Notes: generated by a model from the sequence alone, not told the origin. Shown: positions 34,256 to 46,198, counted from the first letter of the stretch. The stretch is 64,000 bases of DNA from Parastagonospora avenae f. sp. tritici 18332-5 (GCA_022559985.1 JAFJTR010000034.1:186001-250000); one strand, 5' to 3'. Made by a program: numbers and translations.

Positions 34256-37200
34256 AGATCTGTCCTTTGATGAAGGACATCTTTCTTATTCGTATTGTAT
34301 ACCATTTCAATAATCTATGATCGTGTACACACGAGTTTATTAAGTCAAGTTGTCGAATGGCATGGTAAAAGTGTGGTGGTTCCACTTCGCGATGCGAAAA
34401 TTTCGCGAACACTGTGCGGGGTTCATCTTGGCAGAACTATAGCATTTGCGCATCATGAGCATATAGTTCGAAAAGGAACTTTGCTCCAATACTCATTTTC
34501 ATCAGTAGCCTAGAGCTATATGCAATTTCGTTACCTGACTGGGCTTCTATTGCAACAGCCATACCTCGTGTATAGCTTCAGAGTATAGGATCGGCTGCCC
34601 CATGTTGCCCCTGATCGCATCCCGATGTGCCGGTAGTTATTTGCTACTGTGTAATATGTATGTGGCACATAGTCCGCCAAACAAACTTACCATGTTGAGT
34701 AGTCTGAAGGGGAAAAAGCACGGGTCTCCACAGCCGCCAACAGCTTTTCTCACCACGCCGTAGCCTATTGGGTGCCGAAGAGCAATTCGAATCGTAAGCA
34801 GACCTAGACTGATGGTGTTAGTATTTCTTGGGATATACTTTGCGTTGTAAGATGTGTTGGTTCCCCCAGCAGCCTCGCGCTTTGGGTGCACTGCAATTCT
34901 GCCTGATTGCAGGCAAACCACTCAGATGGGTAGGTTCAAATGCAACACTAGACCGCCCAACTCGACTTTTGATCCTGCTGCGAATACTTCACAAACGCGT
35001 GCCTTTGATCCCATCGCGGATGCGAAGCGTAGACACCAAGAAAGTCTTCCTTCAAGTCAAAAAGACTCGTAGCAATGATCCCGCGGGTGGACGATTGTGC
35101 AGCGCGGACACCCTCGGTATCACGCCCGAAGCCATTTGAAGACTAGGCCAAGCCCGAACCGCCCCAGGGAGAGACATTTTTCAATGAAACAAGATCGCCA
35201 ATATTTTTCGGTCAAAGTTCGTTGTGGGATTAGGCTCGGAAAATGCTGCACAGCGACCCTGCGGGATGGAGTGGAGTCAGGGGAAGGCTAGAGACTGGAG
35301 AAGGGGTGAGAAATCATGTTGAGCTAGTTCAGGAGACAATTGGTCTAGACTCGAGAGAGCGGACTGCAGCATTAAAGTTGCGATTCTGAAGTGGTGCGGA
35401 GATGCGGGTAGCAGAAATGTGTCGCAATGTCTTCAGTTCATGTTTGCGCGATTTGGTGTTTTTGCACGCAAACCTTATTGTTGTACCAAGCCTTCAGCTG
35501 AGCAGCGTAGGTACTTCCAAGACCGATTGACACCTTGGGAGCGACCCGAAAGTTCATTTTGCGGGGAGACAGCTGGGCAGTGGACTGGATCCACTTCAAC
35601 GCAGAACGGTCGGGAGAAATGCTTGGTACAGCTGGGCGATCGATATCGTATGATCTCGAAGTTGTAGGACGTTATTTGGGCAACGCAATGCGGCGGCGAG
35701 AACACCATCATCGATTGAGTTCGTTGGATCAAGATAGAATGGCGCCGAGGCAAACATAATTGACGAAAGGCCGCATCGCATATCGTGTCGTAGTTAAGGA
35801 GTGACGAGTCGTTGTCCCTGGAGGGATGCACAATTCGAGCCGGTGGAGAAGGGCCGACGCCCACAAGGTGTGGCTCTCCCTGTCCCGCTTTCGCTCCTCA
35901 ACATCGCACACCCACCGCGACATTCGCAGCTTCAGCAGAACGCCTCAATATATTTCTGCGTCTTGCACTCCGCTAGAACAGCACGCTGTAAGTGTGACTG
36001 GCAACACTTTCGTCACTTTTGCGCCACGCTTGCATCCATTCTTGCGATGAGACAGACCTGCGTCAGCCTCTCGCGTCCGCTTCCCACCCTCGACAAGCAT
36101 TCGTCCTCAAGCTTAGGGTCATAATGGAGCAAATAAGGAATCTTGGGCAGAGAACTAGCGATCTCCGCGTGTGCCAAGAATTGAATTGTCGCACCTCTGT
36201 TACGCTAGCGTCAGTTTGAGCCTGAATGCCTGGAAGTGTCCATCCTCTCAAACCCCTAAAACCGTTCCTCGCGCCGCGATCTAGCAGGACCATCAGAAAA
36301 AGAGTCGGGCAGCCCCACTTGGTCTACATCGAATCGTCTCGGAAAAGCTTCTTTGCCCGAAGCTCCATGCGTGCCCAGGACTGTCATTGTGGAACACTGA
36401 CCTCCAGACGAACGCTGTGGAGAAACGTCGCCAAGGTTAGGAGTCTCGCCTGCCACAAGCGCCTGAGGCAACGGGATCGAGTCTGATTGTGGGAGGAGCT
36501 TGATCGAACCGATCCGTCAACGGGCCTCGTCCACTTGGCAACTGCATACCAAGCACGATGACAGCCTTGGGAGTTCAAGCATTATGACTGCTTGCTTGCA
36601 GATGTAGTAGCCCGTTACCTGGGCTTGGTATTGCGACTACATGACTTGGCAACATTGATCACTCACTTCGAGCTCATAGTCTAGTACGAATTTTGGAAAG
36701 CTGCTGTTGTTGGCTTTTGCTACAGTCAGGTCTTGATAAGACTTTCTTTGCAACCTCAGGCCAGTCTTCCACGGTGGCTTCAAGATCTTCAATGAACTAT
36801 GCCCTTCCGCACCTCCTCGCTGCACACATGCAAAGCACTGGCCATACACAGCGAGCCAGACTACGATCACGGCTCCACTTCACGTCGCAGCCCGCAAGGC
36901 CCCCTTCCGCGCCTGGAAATGGAGCAGGCTTATCTGTTCTTGGCTCCGCGTCACAAAAGTTTCGAGCAGGCTTCAAATGGCGGGACCTACTTGGCATCTT
37001 GCCCAAAGAGGTGCCAGGGCTGCCATGCTATGCTTGCGTGCTCTTGGCATGGCTTCACAGAAGTTTCAACTTCACTCAAAACAGTGGGCCACTCTTGGCT
37101 GCTCACGATACTCGGCATGCAATATCAAAGCCCGTAGTAAATGTTGCTCTGTGTATAAGTATGGCAGGAACCCACATCTTCTGTTCTCCAGTCCGGTCAC

Positions 37201-37366
37201 TCACTTCACTTCGATACCTAAGTTCATCACTTCCAGTCCCGGCGACTTTTTCAACGTTCACTTAATTCAACCCCCGTTCATTCTTGGAATCTAATTCTAC
37301 ATCAACTTACTATCGTTATACCTATTCGAAACTTCTAAGTTCGTCTACCCACCCACAACAATCAAG
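34256..37366. other. Gene-poor stretch, 3.1 kb
   Basis: No supported gene. A 190-codon plus frame near 36.7-37.3 kb has no family features and overlaps other open frames, so it is not called. A nested inverted repeat occurs near 36602-36643 (ATGTAGT ... ACTACAT enclosing AGCCC ... GGGCT). TATAAGT at 37154-37160 may serve the secreted-protein gene at 37367, implying a leader of roughly 180 bases. Confidence 0.45.
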
Positions 37367-38035
37367 ATGCTTCCTCAATCCGTCCTCCTTGCGCTCGTCG
37401 CCACTGTTGCCGCCGTCCCGCTTAACATCAACTTGGGCGCATACTCCCCTGCCCTGGTAGTCGGTGATGGTGAAATTGCGATTGGAGAAGCGAAATCAGC
37501 GTCCGAGCTGATGGCCACTTTGGCCTCGGGCTCGAACGAGGCTGCCGCCGGCGCCGCTGCCGGAGAGGGTGGTGCGGCACGACAAGGTCAGCAAGAACAA
37601 GGACAGCCGGCCGAAGCCGCTGCCGAACAAACTCAAGAACAACCCGCTGAGGCAGAAGCAGCCAAACGTGCCCCCAACCTCCTCCGCCGCGCCATCAGTG
37701 ACTTCATCAGCAAGCGTGCTCCCGCCCCTGTTCAGGATGACAAGATCGCCGCTATCGAGGCCGCCACCGCATGGATCAAGCGTGATCTTCAGGGCTTCCA
37801 GGCTTCTCTCGCCTATGCCCGTGAGGCCATGAAGGACTCCCCCAAGGTCGAGCTCGGTTCGCCCAACGCTGGCATCGGTATCGTCGTCAACCCCGGTGTC
37901 AACGTTCCTGCTGGCTCTGCTGCTGCTGGCACCCCTTCAGCTGAGCACAAGGTCAAGCGTGACGAGGCCTCAGACGAGGTCTCCGACGAGGCTGAGACCC
38001 CAAAGATGACCCTTGTCGCTATCACCGAGGTCTAA
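37367..38035 (+). CDS. Secreted Ala/Glu/Gln-rich precursor with dibasic (Kex2-type) sites
   Basis: A single exon of 222 residues with ATG in a good context (ACAATCAAGATGC). A signal peptide is evident (MLPQSVLLALVATVAAVPL). Residues 50-100 are low-complexity Ala/Gln/Glu. Dibasic sites occur at KR100-101, RR107-108, KR116-117, KR138-139 and KR197-198; two are followed by AP (KRAPN, KRAPAP). Between them lies a helical segment (DDKIAAIEAATAWIK) and a Gly/Val-rich stretch (NAGIGIVVNPGVNVPAG). Known biology: fungal Kex2 cleaves after KR in the Golgi, releasing peptides. Whether this protein is processed is inference. Third-position C/G preference is strong here, which usually goes with good expression. 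There are no Cys residues, so it is not a classical Cys-rich effector. Confidence 0.78.
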   Translation: MLPQSVLLALVATVAAVPLNINLGAYSPALVVGDGEIAIGEAKSASELMATLASGSNEAAAGAAAGEGGAARQGQQEQGQPAEAAAEQTQEQPAEAEAAKRAPNLLRRAISDFISKRAPAPVQDDKIAAIEAATAWIKRDLQGFQASLAYAREAMKDSPKVELGSPNAGIGIVVNPGVNVPAGSAAAGTPSAEHKVKRDEASDEVSDEAETPKMTLVAITEV

Positions 38036-39369
38036 TCAACACGTAGCAAGAGATCGCTGTTTCCTTTTGTCATGATTGTCACAAAATTTTGGCGCGCGTG
38101 GAGCACTTGGGAGTGAAAAATTAGACGCTATTGTATTTCTTTGGTGCGATCAGCACCTTGTAGGACATCCAACACCGCTGCTCCAACGAGGATGTGTGGT
38201 CTGCGTGTGAACGCTTTCCATGACTGCTTCGGGCCAAGAAGTGCGGGTAGTTGTCTTGAGTCAAGAAGGGCTGCTTTGGGACGAAGTGAAGCGGATACGA
38301 GTTAAATGGGTGTGTTGAAGTAAGATATTCCAATGAAGAAGCCATGTGAACAAGTCGCGTATTCTTTGATCACTGTTGATTTCCTTGTCTCGATGCTACT
38401 CTAATCTTGTTGCAATCTAGACCCCTTGCACCAAAGCTCGTGCTCTGACCGAATTCAATGAAGCACTGACGAAGATGCTGGCTACCGCTATTTCACAGTA
38501 GATCCACATCTAGTCATGAAGTAAACAACAAGCCTCAGCCAAGTCCAGTTGAAGTCTCAGCGACGTCTTGATATTCTTGGCGAACAGCAGGGGTGATCGC
38601 GGAGCATGAAACAACGGGCCCTGCAGACGCGGATGGCACGTGCGATCCGCAACCAAGCGACTGTCCCGATGGTGAACTTTTCGAGCGATGGCAGACGGGA
38701 ACCCCTTTCCTGAGTGATGTACATAATAGTGCACTGCAGTTGCTAGATCGTATAGCAGCATTAGCCTGTATACCTCTCGTTCTTCCACATCCTTATGTTG
38801 CCCTGTCCATTGTCTTGACATGACGACGATGTTATCGTCATTGTGCATGGAAAGGCTTGTTTTGTGCGACAAGAAACGTCTTGCATCCTGGCATCGAACA
38901 TCCAAGACTTCATGGCCTGATTTTGGAGCCCAAGGCATGCTTGCGCGCATCGGGAAAGTGAGCACGCTTGCAGCACGACACGGAATTGTGTGGAGAACAA
39001 TTCGCTACAGTTGGTCATTGATGTGCCGGGGCCTGTGGCAAGACCATTGGGCATGTTGGAAACCTCCTGCGGCCCGACTTATAATACGCATGCCGTCGTT
39101 ACCTCGAAGCCGAAAGTCCGATCGGTGACGTACTTTAGTTACGCAAAGCGCTATGGTTTACATAAGCTGTGTCCAGATCAAATTTCTTCGGGAGATCTTC
39201 AGGATGCATCAAGGCAGATATCCACTGTAAACTTCGGAAATGTAAAAAGCTCATGCTTCGAGCTACCATTTCAGTGACGACGCAGCGGAGTGGAATGGCG
39301 AAATTGACATGACTGCTGCAAGAGTGCAACATGTCCAGACCAGTGAAAGATTCATCCACCGGATACCCA
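38036..39369. other. Intergenic, no gene seen
   Basis: About 1.3 kb. Several 75-150-codon frames overlap on both strands, none with recognisable motifs. Some may be old coding remnants next to the decayed SDR gene, but I cannot assign them. Confidence 0.45.
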
Positions 39370-40540
39370 TCACTGCCAGTCCGCGAGACAAGTCTCTCCT
39401 TCCCTAAGCTTAGCATACTCCAGGCTTGCCTTCCACGCGCTTTCTCTGTTCCCCGCATCCATGGCTCCGCTGCTCGTCTCCTGCGGCATGTTTCCATTCA
39501 GATACCAGCTCTTTGGGCGCTGACCCGTAGATGAGGTAGTCTTCAGTGCAGCAGCCAGGATGTCGCTCGCTGACGTCTGCGTCGAGCGCAAAAGGCCATT
39601 TGGCGAGATCACACTAGCGACGCGAGCCACGACGTAAAGGATGAACCTTAGAAACCGATTGAGTGTGCCCACCGTGATGGTGGTTGGCATCATGCAGGGA
39701 TCGACACCAAGGACCGAGATCTTGTTCAGGTTTGGGTCTGAATTGAGTCGACGTTGAAGCTCGGGACTGTTGCGCAACACTCTATGAGAGTCTTCAGGTG
39801 TAAGTATTTTCGATGCAAAGGGATACTCACACCATCATGACCTGAAATAATTTCGAAGCTCCGTACCGTCGGATGCCATACAGATCGTGAGGATCCTGGG
39901 CCGGGTCGTCAGGGCTCCTAGCCCAGGTGCCTTTGGCGATGGAATCAATAGTATCGCTGCTGTCGCCTGCTAGAGTGCGCTTCCACGGCTCTTGTCCAAA
40001 AGCTCGGTTGATCTTGTTGCCTCTGTCTTGAGGACTATTCCGGTAGTACCCTTGTTAGACCAGCACACTCGATATCTATGTAGGCACTGAGCGACTTACT
40101 CGTGGACCATGCCGCCTACAACGACTACTCGTCCAGTCTCCGATCCACGCTTTGCAGTAATAGCAATGTGAGCAACCGATGACCGAGATGATTACTGGCA
40201 AAGGCAGTGTCGAAGCCATCCTCCGTCCATGTCTGTCTACCAGTTTCACAATACCCTGCAATGAGGATCAAGGCTCGGATAGGAGGCATGTCGCCCGCAG
40301 AGATACTTTCATTGATAGCAGCAGCTGTCTCCCGCACGCTTAATAGTTTTGACAGATCGATTAGTAGTATGTCGTATGCGCGCGTTTTGTCAGCTGCTAG
40401 TGCCGAATGGACCTTCTCGGCTGCGATAGTGCATGGTAGACGGCAACCTCTGGTGAGATCGTTGAGATTCTTTGGGCAATGGCAATGCCGAGACCTCCAT
40501 TGGCTCCTGTCACAACGATTGTGCCCTTTCTTGCTGCCAT
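39370..40540 (-). pseudogene. Decayed short-chain dehydrogenase/reductase
   Basis: ATG at 40540 starts a normal SDR nucleotide-binding turn (TIVVTGANGGLGIAIAQ). The frame breaks near 40435, where a few codons expected between VYHAL and AAEKVHSALAAD seem lost. It resumes with ILLIDLSKLLSVRE and LILIAGYCETGRQTWTEDGFD (the NAG-type strand reads IAG here). A second one-base shift near 40120 precedes GRVVVVGGMVHE. Two good introns follow (40035-40098, 39782-39830), along with the catalytic YGASK and the C-terminal half ending at 39370. Intact SDRs of this type are about 330-350 residues and use NAD(P)H. Two frame breaks and a likely small deletion argue for a dead gene; sequencing error is less likely given clean reading in nearby genes. 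Confidence 0.72.
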
Positions 40541-41384
40541 CGCAGTGACTGTCTAATCGAAGATGGCCTCGGCATCTAACCGACTGTTTGGGTGTATAAA
40601 GCGGGTGGAGCGATCTTGAGGCGACCGACAAAAGGCCCGCTGTATTGCTGAGCTGGTGATTTTTTAGGCATGCTGACGTGTGACCGAGCATTCTTGCTCC
40701 CACATGTGGCTTTGCCACATAGGCGCAGCAAGATTCAACATCTGCAAAACTTTGGGAAATTGTAGCCCAATCGGAAAAAGAACAGCGCGAACTTACGTAC
40801 GTTTGCGGCGTGGTTCCCCCACAAACGACAACAACCCTGGAATATGACACAACACGTCAGCGACCAGATGGACTCCGCATAGGTACCACAATATTCCACA
40901 ATATTGGTAGTTTCGCTCGCTTTGCGATTGACGGCTTACCTTCCAAGGTTGCCATTTGTCTTCTCATCTTCGTCCGGTCAGCCTCTGGTGGCTGCCTTCT
41001 TCATCAAGTATAAGACGCCACCCAGGAGACACTTCGTGAACACAGCAGTAGGAACGACCCGGATGATCCGCATCTCTAGTCTTCAGGCCTTGTTATTCTC
41101 ATGGCTTGCGTATTCTGCCAAGGCGACACTAGGTGCTGCAATGAAACGTCCGCGCCCTGTTCACACTCAAGCTACTATTGAAGAGCAGCTGTCACATCGA
41201 GTATCAGCCAGAACCCAGTTTACTATCAGGTTATTGATACGGCGCGATATGCAAACAAGTTCCCAAAGTTGAACAGCTTACTTGCAGTACTTGCGGTAGT
41301 GGCGACACACTGTTAGATGAGGTAGATCGAAACTTTTTCACTCCTATATATTGTCCGTTCTCTCAACGCATTGCGTACCGACAT
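40541..41384. other. Intergenic, no gene seen
   Basis: About 840 bases between the start of the SDR remnant and the end of the F-box remnant. No supported feature. Confidence 0.45.
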
Positions 41385-43014
41385 CTAGTCATACTCAAAT
41401 TCCTCGTCTGATGTTTCTTCTGAATCCTCTTCCACATACTCGTCTGGAATCTCTTCTGAATCCTCTTCCGAATCCTCCGAATCCTCTTCTGAACTCTCTG
41501 AATCTTCTGAATCTTCTGCATCTTCGTCTCCTTCGCTACTTAAGCCCGACTCACCATCGGCATTGGTTTCCCTGTATTTACCGCTTGCAATAGTCAATGC
41601 GGTCTTTACGTCGCCTGGATTAGCTACATACAAGTCGCAAAACTCTACGCCGTACTGGTCGATGAGAGTTGTTGCCGTGGAACCCTCGTCTGCAAGGAGT
41701 CTGGAATCCTTGTGCTCACGCCCGAGGTGGCATCGTACCGGAAACTTCATACCGGCCGACGACAGGTTTCTCGCCATCACTTTGAGTGTGTTGACAGTGC
41801 CATCTTGCAAAATTAGGTTGTCATCCACCTCCACACAACCAAGCTTGTTTTCTGAGTCGCGTAGATCAACGGCCCAGACTATTTTCTTCATAGTTAGTCC
41901 CGAGTTGTCGTGCGGTATGTCTTCTTCGTACATGCGGGTTCTACTGCAAATCACCTGCCATGAACAGTCTCGAAGGTCTAGCAGATCAAGATCTGGAGGG
42001 TAATACTCGGGCAGCAAGCACTCGCTCCAGAATTTGTCATTGTCCTCCACTTCAGTAGCTTGCTCGCGAAAAAAGATGTACATCCAAGGATCAAGGTTTT
42101 GAGCTTTTTGAACTTTGCAAAAGATCCGATAGACCTCACGCTTTCGGGGCTAAAAATATCCGTCCAGCTAAAATTTTGGAGATTGGGCAAGTGTTTCAGC
42201 ATGACTTGCTTCAAGCTGCTGTAATCGTAGACGTGAGGCTTGTTATCGTGGCGACCTTGGTAGTCGCAAAAGTTTCTTGCCAAACCTCGATTATGAGAAT
42301 ATTGCTCTCTAGCTCCAGAGTCTCTACGGTTGAGGGTACCTTGATCTCGTGCGATGCTCCAACGTATCCCGCTTCAGATTTAGTGAATCGGACCATGAGT
42401 TTGGTCAATGCTTGGACTGGAAGATCGCGTTTGATGCGATCCGTGGGCTGCCACATGCAAGGACGGAGCATGTGTCGTGTCATTGCGAGACTGTCGCAAG
42501 AGTATAGATCGATGTCGAGGAATTCGATATTTGTCGCCATTCAGAGAATCAAGGCGAAGGCTCAATCATATAATGGGTAAGGCTCGAACACCTCGGCAGA
42601 CATCGCCATCTTTAGTTGAGCATTGATATTTTTGTGGGTAGCGAGACCGGCCGAGAATGCGTCAACCTTGAGTGCATTTGCCATGAGTGAAGTACAAATT
42701 TCGGCTTGATGAGTGTCAGATCCGATGCTGACAAAGTCATCAACTTCGGGCGGAGCCAAGTAGGGGAGACTATGGTCGTTGGACACTGTCAGTTGTTGGA
42801 TCAGATGATGCAGATCTGTCCGATTCCATAAGGTGATGAGAAGGCGCTTAATTCGATGGCCCTCGTGGGTATTGAAACGTATGTTCTTGTAGAGATGATT
42901 CTCCGATACTTCGCGGTAGTACTTGGACGCTTGCGACATACTGCTCGCATCGCCTTGCTCGAGATGGCCGAGGATACGATCATCGAGCTCTGTTGGGAGC
43001 TTTGAAAGAGACAT
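41385..43014 (-). pseudogene. Decayed F-box protein gene with acidic tail
   Basis: ATG at 43014 begins MSLSKLPTELDDRILGHL, an F-box-like opening followed by YREVSENHLYKNIRF and leucine-rich text. The frame is stopped by TGA at 42564-42562 and again by TGA at 42543-42541, with no GT-AG intron able to remove them. It continues in the same frame (NIEFLDIDLYSCDSLAM). A one-base shift near 42255 leads to CDYQGRHDNKPHVYDY, and another near 42090 to DPWMYIFFREQATEVEDNDKFW. The end is a 50-residue Glu/Ser/Asp repeat (EDSEDSEEDSEE). Such F-box proteins normally recruit substrates to SCF ubiquitin ligases. A truncated N-terminal product of about 150 residues with the F-box could still be made from 43014. 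Confidence 0.72.
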
Positions 43015-43723
43015 TGCGTAGTTGGGTGATCTGCAGGGCTTGTTTGCAGGTCTCAGGTGATGGAGTGTGCGCCAGAAGCGGACGGAGATCGAATGCGAAG
43101 CGCTGAAGGGCAAGGGAAGCCAAGCAGAAGGAAAGCCACGCAGCTTGGAAAGGACCCGATAGGAGAAGTTGAGTTTAATGTGTTGGTTCTTTTTGGTGGA
43201 AATATTAATGAATCTAGGGACGAAGTGTGTGGGAGCGCTGCCTAGACAATTCACAACCGTGGAAAGCTAGGCTGTAGCGCGCCGAGGATGAATATCGGCG
43301 TCACGGTAGCGAAATAAATTTTGCGTGAATGTAACACTTGATATGTGCCAATACTAGGCAACAGGCCGGGAGTTGTCAAGAATATACAGTGAGTAACCTG
43401 GCAAAGATTTGAACTACTTGGTGCTATCAGGTCACTGTACTCAGGCTTGCGCACTTGCTTTGATGTAAGAACAATTTCTTCCTGCTGTTCCAACATCTAT
43501 CTTGAAAGGATCAAAAATTCGTATGCATGTACCCGAGTTCGATGATTAGTCTCTTCAAGTTTTGCTTCCATGAGCAGCACATGGTATTCCTGGTACTTCT
43601 GACCCCTCTTTGGCAGAGAAGGTGCGGCACCAACCCTTCTTGCGCGGAGGTAACACGAGCCCAATATCGCCAAACTTGCTTCTCAAGTTTTTCCCTAATC
43701 AAGGATCGTAGCAATTCAGAGTC
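43015..43723. other. Intergenic, no gene seen
   Basis: About 700 bases upstream of the F-box remnant and downstream of the MBL-fold gene; no supported feature. Confidence 0.5.
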
Positions 43724-44890
43724 TTAATACAACGTAGCTTTCAGCTTTGTGAAATCCTTGACCAATTCGCCCTCATTCCACACACCTTCGACGTACATCT
43801 CGCGTCCCGGCTTGCCGTTTCTTGGTAGCTCATTCAACCAGCCCCATTGCGCTTTCTCCTTCAGCGATTCTTGTTGCCAATTGTTGAGATCCTTGTCCGG
43901 TTGATCGTTCAAGAATGGCAAGACTTTGATGAGCGTTGGATCGTGCGCGATGCAGACAAGGACGTCGGGATGCTCATCAAAGCGTTGCAGTTCCTTGATA
44001 CTTTTGGCAGCTTGTTCGCGATCGAGATATGCTGATTGCGCAAAGGATGTGACTTCAAAGAATGGCGTCGTTTGCGACGCCGAGGATTTCGGGCCTGCGG
44101 GATGCGAGTCCGTGAAGATAGAGCACGGGCATGGGTGAGGTAATTGTTGGTCGAGATGTGAGTTTGGGACCGGATCTGGAAGCGGTGTGGTGGAAGTTGG
44201 TCTGAAGCTTCCACCAAAGTGACAAATATCACCACCAAGAAACACGAATGTGTTTGGCGTAGTACGCGCCAGACCACAGATATGTCCTATCGCATGACCA
44301 GGAGTGTCGAGGAGATAGAAAGAGCCATCGCTGAAGTAATCGTGTGCTCTGAAATTGCCTATTTTGAACTCATTCGAGAAGCTAATCTCGCAGACTGGGC
44401 GGCTTTCAAAGTTTGCATCCAGGAAGACTGCCCCGGGGATTGTGGGGTAGCCAGGCATGAAGTTGTCCTTGAAGCCAGGGCCAACCGCAATCTCTGTCTT
44501 TGAAGCATACTTCTCTGGCGCGCCATGGTGATCGAAGTGCCAATGACTCCAGATGGTTGCATCGAGCTCTTCCAGGTCAATTCCAGCTTCCTGCACGATT
44601 TCATGCACGTCCTTTTCTATCTTCAGGCCCTTCACATTCAAGTTTAGCCTTTCTTTTATGCGAGGAGAAAGGTTCTCGAAGTCTTTGCGCATACCGCAAT
44701 CGAACAGGACTTTCTTGTGCAGTGTCGGATGCTCAACGAGAAACGTAATCGACGTCAAGTTCAAGATTTCGAATCCAGGAACGATGGGTTGAATGAATCC
44801 CTTCGCAGAAACGCTCATCTGCGTCTTCGCGTCGATCGCGCGGAGACGTACGATAGAGTCAGAGGACGGAATGTTCAAAGACGCCATCAT
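43724..44890 (-). CDS. Metallo-beta-lactamase-fold hydrolase (lactonase-like)
   Basis: A single exon of 388 residues. The zinc signature is complete: H116-x-H118-x-D120-H121 in SHWHFDHHG, H199 in DTPGHAIGH, D221 in LGGD, and a late His in CIAHDPT. Preceding text (LTSITFLVEHPTLHKKVLFDCG) is the usual first beta sheet. No signal peptide is seen. Spacing and the HWHFDHHG form resemble N-acyl-homoserine-lactone lactonase and related fungal proteins, often found near secondary-metabolism genes. The substrate cannot be told from sequence. An insertion of about 50 residues, rich in Pro/Ser/Thr, follows GGDICHFGG. No PKS, NRPS or terpene synthase lies in the window, so a role as a cluster thioesterase is not supported here. 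Confidence 0.87.
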   Translation of the reverse strand: MMASLNIPSSDSIVRLRAIDAKTQMSVSAKGFIQPIVPGFEILNLTSITFLVEHPTLHKKVLFDCGMRKDFENLSPRIKERLNLNVKGLKIEKDVHEIVQEAGIDLEELDATIWSHWHFDHHGAPEKYASKTEIAVGPGFKDNFMPGYPTIPGAVFLDANFESRPVCEISFSNEFKIGNFRAHDYFSDGSFYLLDTPGHAIGHICGLARTTPNTFVFLGGDICHFGGSFRPTSTTPLPDPVPNSHLDQQLPHPCPCSIFTDSHPAGPKSSASQTTPFFEVTSFAQSAYLDREQAAKSIKELQRFDEHPDVLVCIAHDPTLIKVLPFLNDQPDKDLNNWQQESLKEKAQWGWLNELPRNGKPGREMYVEGVWNEGELVKDFTKLKATLY

Positions 44891-46198
44891 GCAGCTCGTC
44901 CGCCCTAGCCAAGTATGAGAACAGCTAGGTCAAGGAAATCCAATGTCGAACAATCAAAAAGTATGACAATGAAATGCACATGCAAAATGATTAGTCTTTA
45001 GTCTGAGGGGCGCCAGTTCATCGAAAGCGTCAAGCTGCAAGTCATGGCGGGGTACCTACCTCTTCCGCCTTAAGCTCATGCCTATCCTTGCTGTGCGAAA
45101 GATAGGCATATCAGAAGTCGGCGAACATCTGCTTCTATTTCATCGGCTGTCATCTTCCGCATCGCTTCGCATACAGCCGACAGATACGGCCGCGATAAAG
45201 CTTCAGAGGACTGCGGTTTTCCATGGTGTAGTGAGCTGAAGTGTCGTCCTAAAGGCAGAACCTGAGAAAGGATGGACAGACTGACACGACGCGTTATGCA
45301 CGACCCCTGCGCGGCACCCGGAAGACAGCCCGCCAGTCCACGCGTTTGTTTACAACATGCCGGGAACAATAGCGGGTCCAGCCGCCACATGTGGCTAAAT
45401 GAGGCCGACGATCGAGATTTTGATCCGTGTAGCTGCGCGAGGACGTCTTGCCAGCTTACCAATACGGAACGAGAACTCGCATCCTGCAACGCGCGCGACA
45501 TGCGCGGGCGGCTGTGGCTCGCTCGATGTCCTGCCTGCGCTGCAAACACGTTCTGTGGCATTTGACAGCTTGGAGTCCGTTGATGAGGCTGGGACCGTCG
45601 GTCTAGTGCGTTGGACTAGGGGAATCGTCGGCGGAAAATCCGCATCCCCTAAGATCTGGCCAGCGACACCGTGCTTCTACGTGGAGGACAAGCATTCAAT
45701 CTCAAACGCCTGTCTTCCACGTTCCCTTCATGTCAAGGGACTTGTCAGCAACTCAGCGATGCGCGTCCACACCAGGTTTCGTCCACCGATAGTCACCTGT
45801 TCTATGCATGTTGGCAGCTGGGTTGTGGTGTCGGTTACAGGCAGCCCACTCGTATCTAAAAGCACTTCGTCGCATGGACAGCGCCGATCAGTCCATAATT
45901 GATAGAAGGCGCGTTATCGAGAATCTTGGATGTGCTGGGAAGTGGAGAGTAAGTATATGAGCTCGGCCATGTAGTACCCAGGGCGTAGCGTGAGACGGCG
46001 CGATTACACTTCCACTCCCTGAGTAAAACCTTAACTCGTCTCCTTCCGCACCTTTTCTCCGAAGTCCCACCAACTCCACCTCCCCCACTCAGCAGCCCCC
46101 ACGAACCACGATACGGGACCGCCTTTGACTCGCTCTTTGAAGCCGGAGGATCGTGCCGTTGAGATCGAACCTTATCTGCGTGGTTGTGAACCTTTACC
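44891..46198. other. Intergenic, divergent promoters
   Basis: About 1.3 kb between the divergent MBL-fold and transporter genes. Frames of 160 codons occur on both strands between 45.08 and 45.9 kb, but none has family features, and they overlap one another antisense. A C-rich leader (TCCCACCAACTCCACCTCCC) near 46065 probably marks the transporter 5' region. Confidence 0.5.

Noticed and set aside
34083..34412. Minus-strand 109-codon frame
   Set aside because: It covers the tRNA-Val gene, whose folding is far better evidence.
36693..37265. 190-codon plus-strand open frame upstream of the secreted precursor
   Set aside because: No start context, domain, signal or consistent composition; overlapped by other open frames and by the likely promoter of the next gene.
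38510..39277. Several 75-150-codon frames between the secreted precursor and the SDR relic
   Set aside because: No recognisable family text in any frame; kept only as a possible remnant area.
41385..43014. RIP (repeat-induced point mutation) as cause of the stops
   Set aside because: The TGA codons fit TGG-to-TGA, which is not the preferred CpA context, the locus is not AT-rich, and no repeat partner is seen. CAG-to-TAG at 11767 and 25627 would fit CpA but single changes are not evidence.
45082..45902. Overlapping 160-codon frames on both strands
   Set aside because: Mutually antisense, no motifs, in a divergent promoter region.
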